In this document: in pieces, positions 1 through 6,130 of the stretch
Position numbering within the stretch: the stretch's first letter is position 1
Layout of the letters: each line of letters begins with the position of its first letter
From: JAYSRU01 sp043720875
GTDB taxonomy: Bacteria > Bacteroidota > Bacteroidia > Flavobacteriales_D > Crocinitomicaceae
Length of the DNA: 6,597 bases
NCBI GenBank assembly: GCA_043720875.1
Contig: JAYSRU010000015.1
Location: forward strand, 1 to 6,597
Reading direction: 5' to 3'
The notes under the pieces: model-generated
Told to the model about the DNA's origin: nothing
The model's input: the letters and a program-made list of their open reading frames with translations, nothing else
Databases searched by the model: none
Made by a program: the position numbers and the translations under genes

Positions 1-42
1 AAGTAGTAGCGTTACACGCTGTAGCGTAAAAGTGTTTTTCAT
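1..42 (-). CDS. N-terminus of a probable exported protein (partial, runs off left edge)
   Basis: An ATG on the minus strand at 42-40 opens a frame that stays open for all 14 codons to the window edge and reads MKNTFTLQRVTLLL. A short Lys/Arg-containing start followed by a hydrophobic run resembles the beginning of a signal peptide. A box matching the Bacteroidota -7 consensus (TATCTTTG, 64-71) lies 21 bases upstream, nearly the same distance as the boxes before the haloperoxidase gene and the gene at 6131. It is co-oriented with the CRTAC1-like gene, whose stop is 155 bases upstream, but probably has its own promoter. Fourteen codons can stay open by chance, so the call rests on promoter spacing and N-terminal character. 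Function cannot be told. Confidence 0.45.
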   Translation of the reverse strand, partial: MKNTFTLQRVTLLL

Positions 43-63
43 AATTGATTTTTAAATTCTATG

Positions 64-71
64 CAAAGATA
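64..71 (-). promoter_or_regulatory. -7 promoter box (TAnnTTTG type)
   Basis: On the minus strand this reads TATCTTTG, a full match to the Bacteroidota -7 consensus TAnnTTTG. It ends 21 bases before the ATG at 42. I see no -33 TTG at the usual spacing (the nearest, at 87-85, is only 13 bases away), so this is half of a promoter at best. Confidence 0.4.
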
Positions 72-197
72 GGAAACCCGACTTCAAGTTTTTGTTAAAT
101 TCAGATTATGATTGCCGAATGTTGAAAAGATAATTTTAGTGTTCTGGAAATAGCGATTGTTTAGGCGGAAGGGATCGGAAAAAGTATTCAAGCAGAA

Positions 198-1838
198 TTA
201 GTGCTTTTTCAGTTTAACTTTTTTGTTCGAATGAACCTCATAGATTAATCCAGCTTTTAAATTTTCGAGTGTCATTTGTTCTCCATTGAGCCAATAAATG
301 GTGGCTTTCTGTAAAGATGTTGCTGTGCCCAGTCCAAAGTAAAGAATACGGGTAGATTGAGATGCATGACCACTTCCTCCGTCCACTTCTTTCAACATTT
401 GAAGACTACTTTGTTCAAACAAAATTTTACAGCCAAATGCGTCTTTATTAACATCATTTTCACCAACTAATTTAATTCCCACAAAATTTCCCTGAGGCAT
501 TTCATTTTGGTAAAACTTCAACTTCTGTTCTTTATTTGCAAATGCGCCCCAGGGTAGTTTTACCACCGCAGAGATAATGTCTAAATCGCCATCATGGTCA
601 TAGTCGAATGTTGCAGATCCGCGATGTGAGAGTATATCATCAATCCCTGAACTATCAGAAGTATTGACAAATACACCATTTTCATTTACAAAAAATTTAT
701 TAGCGTCTTTGAGAACAGCAACTGGAATTAAGGTAGCAATGTTTCCTTTTGAGATATATAAATCCACATCGCCATCAAAATCTGAATCGAAAAACAATGG
801 GGACCAACTGGTACCTTTTATTGAATCTTTTTCATACGTTAATTCCAAATTCATTGATTTAGAAACATCGGTGAAAATTCCATTCGTGTTGTTGAAAAAA
901 TAGTTTTTTCCAATGTTGGTTATATAATAATCAAAATCTCCATCATAGTCATAGTCGCTTTGGCCAATTCCCATCCCGTACATAAGCTTTGAAAAACCAC
1001 TGGTTTCACTTACATCCGTAAATGTTGCCAATGGAAAATCGTTACGGTAGAATTTATTTCCAATTTCGGTCCATTCTCCAAAATCGTTTAATAATAACAA
1101 ATCTTGATCACCATCATTATCAGCATCTGTGAAGCTTGCGGTAAATCCACACCCATTATCATTAACGCCGTAAAGTTGAGCAGCCTCGACGAATCCTTTG
1201 CCTTTTTGGTTGATTAAAAGTCTGTTTTCAAGACAAATTGGGTCGTAACCAATAACTTTTCCTGAAGTATCAGAAAGTTCACCCATTTTTCCGATGTAAT
1301 TGGTGATGTAAAGATCCGAAAAACCATCTTTGTTAATGTCTCCCCAGCAGGCTGCTGAATAATGACCAACGGGTAGAATTTCATTTAGGTAAATCATTTC
1401 AAAACCTTTTCCCTTTTTATTCTTTAATAAAGCTGGAGCTTTTTTATCGCCTCTACCAAAACCGGTTCCATAATTTGCTATAAAAAAATCTTGGTAACCA
1501 TCGTTGTCGTAATCTGCCGAAACGGCACTCAAAACATTGTAACCCAGCAGACAATCTAATCCATATTTGGTAGTAACATCAACGAATTTTCCTTTATTAT
1601 TCATCCATAGTTTGGAAACAAAAATTCCTCCAGGTTGAAACACATCTTCCCAGCCATCATTGTTAAAATCGAAAACCATTATTCCACCGCCAAAAAGCTG
1701 AAAGTCATTTCCTGGATAATGATAGCTGAGTCCAATTTGATCGCTAACTTCTGAAAACAAAGTCTTTTGTCCATTCGCATAAGCGGTAAGAAATAAGAAG
1801 GAAAGAAGAAGTAGCTTTTGCATCATGGTTTTTTGCAT
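198..1838 (-). CDS. CRTAC1-like secreted FG-GAP/VCBS repeat protein with ASPIC/UnbV domain
   Basis: Predicted exported beta-propeller protein; a binding or scaffold role is likelier than catalysis. After a signal peptide (hydrophobic core about residues 9-19, cleavage probably near AYA-NGQ) come seven calcium-binding DxDxDGxxD-type loops starting at residues 57, 109, 167, 238, 295, 351 and 412, spaced 52-71 residues apart as expected for a seven-bladed FG-GAP propeller. Residues about 465-535 form an ASPIC/UnbV domain with the hallmark GGSGHASQS and a following FGLG. This order matches bacterial CRTAC1-like proteins. I see no type IX sorting domain at the C-terminus, which ends in a Lys-rich tail. 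It is the last gene of the minus-strand block and overlaps the haloperoxidase stop. The start at 1838 gives a 16-base overlap; an ATG at 1826 would form a 4-base ATGA overlap and also leaves the signal peptide intact, so the exact start is open. Coupled translation is likely. The partner or ligand is unknown. Confidence 0.93.
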   Translation of the reverse strand: MQKTMMQKLLLLSFLFLTAYANGQKTLFSEVSDQIGLSYHYPGNDFQLFGGGIMVFDFNNDGWEDVFQPGGIFVSKLWMNNKGKFVDVTTKYGLDCLLGYNVLSAVSADYDNDGYQDFFIANYGTGFGRGDKKAPALLKNKKGKGFEMIYLNEILPVGHYSAACWGDINKDGFSDLYITNYIGKMGELSDTSGKVIGYDPICLENRLLINQKGKGFVEAAQLYGVNDNGCGFTASFTDADNDGDQDLLLLNDFGEWTEIGNKFYRNDFPLATFTDVSETSGFSKLMYGMGIGQSDYDYDGDFDYYITNIGKNYFFNNTNGIFTDVSKSMNLELTYEKDSIKGTSWSPLFFDSDFDGDVDLYISKGNIATLIPVAVLKDANKFFVNENGVFVNTSDSSGIDDILSHRGSATFDYDHDGDLDIISAVVKLPWGAFANKEQKLKFYQNEMPQGNFVGIKLVGENDVNKDAFGCKILFEQSSLQMLKEVDGGSGHASQSTRILYFGLGTATSLQKATIYWLNGEQMTLENLKAGLIYEVHSNKKVKLKKH

Positions 1839-3160
1839 TTAAGTTCGGAGGATACAAATTGCCCAATTTTTTGTCCGTAACCTAGACTGATTTCAAGGGT
1901 TTGGTTAAAGTGAATTCCGCCATAAAAGCGTGAAATTGAAATTTCTTTTGCCATTTCGGAGAATGAAGTATAGTGTTGCGGTGTACCGTCAATGTCCGTT
2001 TTTTTGTAGTTTGTAGCATCCGTAAATTTAATGGTATCTGTAAACAGCGCTTTTAATATTTCTGTTCCAGCACCAGATTGAAATGAATGACCCGATGGAA
2101 ATTCAGGAAACGATGGACTCGCAATGAATGAATTATAATAGGGATCAATATACCGATGAATGTAAGTAATGGGACGAATAAAGTTGAACGTGTATTTTAA
2201 ACGCCAGCAATTGATAAATGCATCGTTTAAGGCTACACCTAGTTTGACGTAAACTTCCATGGCTTTTTCTAAGGTGGAATGTTGTTGTTCAACCAGTTGC
2301 CTTGTTAAGCTAAAGAAATGCCCTGATGGTGTGCCAGAATATCCAGGCGCATCATCCCAGTATTCTGCTATTCTTTCATATTCAGGATTTTTTGATTTTG
2401 AAATAGAAACAATTGCCATAGCATCTTTATATAAGACAGAATTTGTGTCGGTTGAAAATGGAATAACGTTGCAGGCTTCTGTGGCTGTTGCACTATTTTC
2501 TAACAATAGTCGATTTTTTCCCCAATATGGAAGAAGTGCAGTTTGATAACCAGGTGCAGTTAATGCCCAACAAGATTTACATGTTGGCGGTGTGTAGTTG
2601 GTTGGATAATTTGCAAAATAGGCTTCGTTTCCGCCATCGGTTTTTGCCCATTCTATTAGCTCGAGGGCAATTGCTTTTCCATAATTTATCGAGCGTTCAA
2701 TTGCCAATTTTGAATGTTTCTTGGAAACTGATTTTGTGATAGAGTCTAAGGTGTGTTTTACGTGTTGCTCATTCGCTGGCGGCATAATTTTGTATAAATG
2801 CTTGATCATCTCATGGTCGGTTGCGTTCACCACTAAGGGCCAAATGTATGCTACATCGGGCGAACTGTATTGTGTACGTTTGTATTGGTTCAATTGTCCA
2901 GACAAACTTTGAAGTGATGGCATTATTTCAACCGTACTTTCATACATTGCGATAGAGAAATAGGCGTATGCCCGAGCACTAATTGGTGCGCTAAATCCCA
3001 CACTATTTTGCGTAAGCGTAAAGGTTTCTTTTAACCATTTGTTGTGAATGTTCAAACATTGTTGAGGTACGGTAATGGGTGTTTTACGTCCGAAAACATT
3101 GGATTGAGACAAGAGTAATGTCAATCCTAAAACAATATACTTATAGCTTAATGATGTCAT
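1823..3160 (-). CDS. Exported vanadium-dependent haloperoxidase (PAP2 superfamily)
   Basis: The family uses H2O2 to oxidise halide to a hypohalous species; relatives are acid phosphatases. Numbered from the start chosen here (445 aa), every vanadate ligand expected by comparison with the fungal chloroperoxidase is visible: Lys322 and Arg329 in KYTFNFIRP (K-x6-RP), Ser356-Gly357-His358 in PSGH, and Arg411 and His417 in SRFYGGIH, with the same K-to-R and R-to-H spacing. The Asp ending the PAP2 pattern SRx5Hx3D is Thr421. A signal peptide spans about residues 1-24 (LGLTLLLSQS core, cleavage near VFG), placing the enzyme outside the inner membrane. The frame is open from 3259, but the extra 33 residues are uncharacteristic, overlap the upstream gene by 64 bases and start upstream of the promoter-like box at 3184-3191; starting at 3160 puts the signal peptide at the N-terminus. 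A CKSC pair (194-197) and a second PSGH (278-281, not the active one) are unusual details. Halide preference cannot be read, and a lipid phosphatase role remains possible. Confidence 0.93.
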   Translation of the reverse strand: MTSLSYKYIVLGLTLLLSQSNVFGRKTPITVPQQCLNIHNKWLKETFTLTQNSVGFSAPISARAYAYFSIAMYESTVEIMPSLQSLSGQLNQYKRTQYSSPDVAYIWPLVVNATDHEMIKHLYKIMPPANEQHVKHTLDSITKSVSKKHSKLAIERSINYGKAIALELIEWAKTDGGNEAYFANYPTNYTPPTCKSCWALTAPGYQTALLPYWGKNRLLLENSATATEACNVIPFSTDTNSVLYKDAMAIVSISKSKNPEYERIAEYWDDAPGYSGTPSGHFFSLTRQLVEQQHSTLEKAMEVYVKLGVALNDAFINCWRLKYTFNFIRPITYIHRYIDPYYNSFIASPSFPEFPSGHSFQSGAGTEILKALFTDTIKFTDATNYKKTDIDGTPQHYTSFSEMAKEISISRFYGGIHFNQTLEISLGYGQKIGQFVSSELKCKKP

Positions 3161-3183
3161 GTTTAACAAGTTGTATATACCTA

Positions 3184-3191
3184 CAAATATA
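3184..3191 (-). promoter_or_regulatory. -7 promoter box upstream of the haloperoxidase gene
   Basis: The minus strand reads TATATTTG, a full match to TAnnTTTG, ending 23 bases before the ATG at 3160. The same octamer at exactly the same distance precedes the gene at 6131. It sits in the only gap inside the minus-strand block and suggests that the haloperoxidase and CRTAC1-like genes can be transcribed separately from the two membrane-protein genes. No convincing -33 element was seen. Confidence 0.45.
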
Positions 3192-3195
3192 CTGT

Positions 3196-3690
3196 TTATC
3201 CTCGTTTCCATTCCTTTAAACCGATGAAGAAAATGATGAGACCAACAATAACCGCCCAAATGATGTAAAATATATTAAGTTCTGATAGCCCTCTGTAATG
3301 GGTAAAGAATCCCCATAAGAACATGGCAAAAGTATTGGTAAGAATAGAAATCCACATGCCAAAGTGTAACATTGATTCGTATTTGGAACATCGGTTGGCG
3401 TGCCAATGTAATTCATCAATAAATTCATGCACACTGCGCGTAATGAAAAACGCTAAAAACATGGGGAGAATTAAGTAATCTACCCAAAACATAAGCACCA
3501 GTGTCGCTTCCATCAATACCGAACTCAAGAGGATTATGCGGTGCGTTTGCAATTCTTTATCAGTGATGTCAACTTCCACCAATTTACCGTGCGTAATGCT
3601 GTCAAACATCCACAATACGGCAAACAATGTTGCGGAAATTAAGATAACTAAAGCGAAATGTTCAGGATTAATGTTAGCTAAAGTGTTCAT
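3196..3690 (-). CDS. Small multi-pass membrane protein of unknown function with His/acid-rich loop
   Basis: I do not recognise this 164-residue protein. It has four or five hydrophobic segments: about residues 12-29, 51-86 (long enough for two helices around Trp69-Asp71), 109-127 and 139-157. Between the second and third clear segments lies HEFIDELHWH (88-97), followed by Cys101, Glu105 and His109. Such a dense set of His, Asp, Glu and Cys next to the membrane could bind metal or a charged ligand, but this is inference. There is no cleavable signal peptide. The start codon lies inside the 3' end of the prenyltransferase gene (17-base overlap), so the two are probably co-translated; 35 bases separate its stop from the haloperoxidase start. 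Placement between a prenyltransferase and a haloperoxidase suggests a role in the same process, perhaps as an enzyme subunit or in product handling. Confidence 0.85.
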   Translation of the reverse strand: MNTLANINPEHFALVILISATLFAVLWMFDSITHGKLVEVDITDKELQTHRIILLSSVLMEATLVLMFWVDYLILPMFLAFFITRSVHEFIDELHWHANRCSKYESMLHFGMWISILTNTFAMFLWGFFTHYRGLSELNIFYIIWAVIVGLIIFFIGLKEWKRG

Positions 3691-4513
3691 ATAGAAATTG
3701 AATGAGTGTGACTAAAAAAATGAATAAACAATTCATCAGATTCATGGTTTGTGTCCAAAAAGTAGCGTTAAAATTACGCTGAATTTTAAACAGGGTAAAG
3801 CTTCGATAAATAACAACCAACGAAATCAGTAGCACAAAGATCAATGTAGTATCGATCATAGAGGCAACTAACAGCGACATGAAATTGCAAGTGTGCAGCA
3901 CAAAAAGTGTTTTATCGACGCCTAATTTGGCCGGCAAACTATTGACATTATCTTTTAAATCGCTTTCTAAATCTGGAATGTCGCGAATACTACTTCCAAT
4001 AAACACTTGAATAAACGTGAACGTGAATAAAGCAATCACATGTAACCTAGAAAACTGACCCGCTCCCGCTAAAATTAATGATCCCCATAAAAGTCCAATA
4101 AACAGATTTTTCCCAATAAACAGATTTTTAATGCGAAAATGTTTTTGACCGATCTTGAAGTTTACGGAATATAAAATGCCTAAAATACAAATCGAGACGA
4201 GCAAAAAAATTCTAAACGGAGAAAAGAAATAGAGGAACAAAGGAATGGATATAAAAACGAATTGGAGGATAAAAAGTAAATTCAAGCGATTAGAAATTAG
4301 TCTTTTAAGGTTAAATCTAAAGTCTAGGGTTTGATCTATCAGGTCATTGAAGCGATACGTTATAAACACGCCACACAATCCGCACCATTGCAATAATATT
4401 ATTTGAAAAGGTTCAAGGCAAGCGCCCAATAACAAACCAGATAATAAAAGTGAATTGGCAGCAACGACAAATAACGTAAGCGATTTAAATTGTATTTGCT
4501 TGGAATCGTTCAA
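3674..4513 (-). CDS. UbiA-family membrane prenyltransferase
   Basis: UbiA enzymes move a prenyl chain from a prenyl diphosphate onto an acceptor inside the inner membrane, using Mg2+ held by two Asp-rich motifs. Both are present: NDLIDQTLD (56-64, N-D-x2-D-x3-D) and RDIPDLESD (177-185, D-x2-D-x3-D). The YSVNFKIG stretch (115-122) before the next helix is also typical. The protein is hydrophobic throughout, with about eight or nine helices, and at 279 residues is close to family length. It opens the minus-strand block and overlaps the next gene by 17 bases. The only usable start I find is TTG at 4513: the frame has a stop at 4531-4529, no ATG or GTG lies between, and the first Asp motif starts at residue 56. 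A TACGTTTG box at 4552-4559 fits a start here. Residues 129-140 contain KNLFIG twice in tandem, caused by an 18-bp DNA duplication. The acceptor is not evident; no quinone or haem genes are nearby, so a secondary or membrane-lipid role is likelier than MenA or UbiA proper. Confidence 0.9.
   Translation of the reverse strand: MNDSKQIQFKSLTLFVVAANSLLLSGLLLGACLEPFQIILLQWCGLCGVFITYRFNDLIDQTLDFRFNLKRLISNRLNLLFILQFVFISIPLFLYFFSPFRIFLLVSICILGILYSVNFKIGQKHFRIKNLFIGKNLFIGLLWGSLILAGAGQFSRLHVIALFTFTFIQVFIGSSIRDIPDLESDLKDNVNSLPAKLGVDKTLFVLHTCNFMSLLVASMIDTTLIFVLLISLVVIYRSFTLFKIQRNFNATFWTQTMNLMNCLFIFLVTLIQFLYEHFS
4094..4129. repeat. 18-bp tandem duplication inside the prenyltransferase gene
   Basis: Two head-to-tail 18-base copies (4094-4111 and 4112-4129) differ at one base only. 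On the coding strand each encodes KNLFIG (residues 129-134 and 135-140), the difference being a silent GGG/GGA change in the last codon. The insertion is in frame. Confidence 0.95.
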
Positions 4514-4551
4514 TTGTAATGATGAGGTCTAGGTTAATTATAGTAATTTCA

Positions 4552-4559
4552 CAAACGTA
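4552..4559 (-). promoter_or_regulatory. -7 promoter box for the minus-strand block, within the divergent intergenic region
   Basis: The intergenic region between the two divergent genes is 81 bases (4514-4594). Its minus strand holds TACGTTTG, a match to TAnnTTTG, ending 38 bases before the TTG start at 4513. On the plus strand I found no full match before the ATG at 4595, so the promoter of that gene is not located. Neither start has a recognisable Shine-Dalgarno sequence, as is common in Bacteroidota. Confidence 0.38.
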
Positions 4560-4594
4560 AACATAAAAACTTAGTAAATCTTGGTTCGATTCAA

Positions 4595-6070
4595 ATGAAA
4601 GCTAAAACTCACGATATCATTATTCTAGGAGGAGGGATTGCGGGTTCGCTTATGGCGATTTCTATGTTGCGCAAAAACCCTAAATTATCTTTGTTGATCA
4701 TTGAGAGAAGCGTTGTGTTTCCTCCAAAAGTTGGGGAAAGTAGTGCTGAGTTAACTGGACTATTTTTTAATAGATTCTCAATTGATCCTATTCTAAAAAA
4801 GCAAATACCAAAGGCAGGCTTACGATTTTTGTTCAACGAGCACCAGAGCGACGATTTCAATAAAATGAACGAGTTTTCAAGTCCAGCATTAAAAAGTGTA
4901 TCGAATGGATATCATTTTAATCGCCAAGTATTTGATACTGATTTGTTGAACGAAGCTGTAAGTCTTGGGGCTGAATTATTGCGTCCAGCTGAAATTTGTG
5001 ACCTCATTTATACTAAATTGAATACCACGATATCGGTTAAGCATAATGAGGAATTGCGCGTATTTGTGGCAACTTGGGTGGTGGATGCATCAGGTCCGGA
5101 ACGCATCGTAAATAAAAAATTAAACTGGGGTAAGAAAGATTTGAAATTCAATACTTCGGCCTCTTTTGCTCATTTTAAAGGACTTAGACCTGTAAAGGAA
5201 TGGGATTGCACGAAAAACGATTTTTGGGACAAGAATTCTATTGGTCCTAGAGAACATGGTACCTTACAGTTTATGCGCAAAGGGTGTTGGTGGTGGCACA
5301 TAAAAATTACTGACGATGTAACAAGTATCGGGATTGTTTATGATACGCATATGTTAGATGGAAATAATCCAGATGCATTCTTCGACGATTACATTAGGAA
5401 GGATGCCCAGTTGAATGCAATAATTGGTGATGCAACACGGGGAAACATTAAACACTTACCCAATTTACCGTTCGTAAGTTCAAAATTATACGATGAAGGA
5501 ATTGCAGTTATTGGGGATGCAGCGGCATTTATAGATCCATTATTTAGTCCGGGTATTGAGTTCATTTGCCAGCAATCGATTCATTTATCAGAATTGATCT
5601 TGGATTATTATGAAACAAAGGGAATGAATCACACTAAATGGATGCGGTATGACGCTGAATTTTTAAATGGTTTTAGTGATCGGGTGTTAACCTATCAAGA
5701 CAAATACAAGGTTATGGGATCGTATGATTTATTTGCCAACTGGGTGCAATTAGATTTTGCAGCCTATTTTAGTTTCCACGTCATACCTTCTGTGATAAGA
5801 CCGAAACATATCAAAAAAGTACCCAGATTCAATGTACTAACGCGTTCAATTTACCTATTTTTTACCTGTCGATATGTCAAGATTGCGCTACGTAGAGAAA
5901 GGCAAGGCAGAACATCTTCTAGTCTTTCAAAACCCCTAACCTATTCTAAGGTAGCACTTCCAGTTGGTTATAAGTTGTACTTGAAGCCACCGCAATTGAT
6001 TTTTGCCTGGTTAAAAAACTATATCCGGATTGAATGGACCGAGTTGCACTATCGTTGTTTTAAACGATAA
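4595..6070 (+). CDS. FAD-dependent oxidoreductase of the flavin-dependent halogenase superfamily
   Basis: The N-terminal Rossmann fold binds FAD through GGGIAG (12-17) and Glu37-Arg38 at the end of the second strand, with DASG (164-167) and GDAA (307-310) as further FAD contacts. Halogenase-family marks are PPKVGESS (43-50), WWWHI (232-236; fits WxWxI) and FIDPLFSPG (312-320; fits FxxPxxSxG). The family uses reduced flavin, O2 and halide to make HOCl that reaches the substrate through a tunnel. Two features argue for caution: the Glu that is catalytic in PrnA/RebH (in PLESTG) is Phe317 here, as in phenol- and pyrrole-type enzymes, and the next loop position, whose backbone NH binds chloride in PrnA, is Pro319. 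Lys45 lies directly before VGES and, by spacing, does not align with the catalytic Lys of PrnA. There is no signal peptide, so it is cytosolic; the C-terminal 90 residues are basic and aromatic-rich and may touch the membrane. It is transcribed divergently from the prenyltransferase, suggesting a shared product. A prenyl-chain reductase or hydroxylase is the main alternative. Confidence 0.85.
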   Translation: MKAKTHDIIILGGGIAGSLMAISMLRKNPKLSLLIIERSVVFPPKVGESSAELTGLFFNRFSIDPILKKQIPKAGLRFLFNEHQSDDFNKMNEFSSPALKSVSNGYHFNRQVFDTDLLNEAVSLGAELLRPAEICDLIYTKLNTTISVKHNEELRVFVATWVVDASGPERIVNKKLNWGKKDLKFNTSASFAHFKGLRPVKEWDCTKNDFWDKNSIGPREHGTLQFMRKGCWWWHIKITDDVTSIGIVYDTHMLDGNNPDAFFDDYIRKDAQLNAIIGDATRGNIKHLPNLPFVSSKLYDEGIAVIGDAAAFIDPLFSPGIEFICQQSIHLSELILDYYETKGMNHTKWMRYDAEFLNGFSDRVLTYQDKYKVMGSYDLFANWVQLDFAAYFSFHVIPSVIRPKHIKKVPRFNVLTRSIYLFFTCRYVKIALRRERQGRTSSSLSKPLTYSKVALPVGYKLYLKPPQLIFAWLKNYIRIEWTELHYRCFKR

Positions 6071-6099
6071 CTTCTACTCCCAATAAAAGTAAAATAGTG

Positions 6100-6107
6100 T
6101 ATATTTG
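6100..6107 (+). promoter_or_regulatory. -7 promoter box upstream of the 6131 gene
   Basis: TATATTTG matches TAnnTTTG and ends 23 bases before the ATG at 6131, the same octamer and spacing as before the haloperoxidase gene. It lies in the 60-base gap after the FAD enzyme gene, so the next gene probably has its own promoter. No -33 TTG was found at normal spacing. Confidence 0.45.
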
Positions 6108-6130
6108 AATATATGTTCTAAAATTAAGTC

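Noticed and set aside
6..29. Short direct repeat GTAGCGT (6-12 and 21-27) and inverted pair AGCGT/ACGCT (8-12 and 16-20)
   Set aside because: Too short to be meaningful, and falls within the probable N-terminal coding segment at the left edge.
72..197. Rho-independent terminator after the CRTAC1-like gene
   Set aside because: I looked for a GC-rich hairpin followed by T residues on the minus strand downstream of 198 and found none convincing.
2319..2330. PSGH string at residues 278-281 of the haloperoxidase as the active-site motif
   Set aside because: It lies before the K-x6-RP motif, whereas the family order is KxRP, then PSGH, then SRx5H; the copy at 355-358 fits.
664..2912. Plus-strand open frames at 664-903, 2259-2546, 2488-2739 and 2721-2912
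   Set aside because: They are antisense to the two strongly supported secreted-protein genes, overlap one another in part, and their translations show no domain or signal features.
3216..3434. Minus-strand frame inside the small membrane protein gene
   Set aside because: Same-strand out-of-frame shadow of a gene whose own frame has clear membrane segments and family-like composition.
4514..4594. Plus-strand promoter for the FAD enzyme gene
   Set aside because: Only partial matches to TAnnTTTG (for example near 4544 and 4575) were seen, too weak to annotate.
4609..4860. Minus-strand frame opposite the start of the FAD enzyme
   Set aside because: It lies antisense to the FAD-binding Rossmann motif, which is clearly the coding frame.
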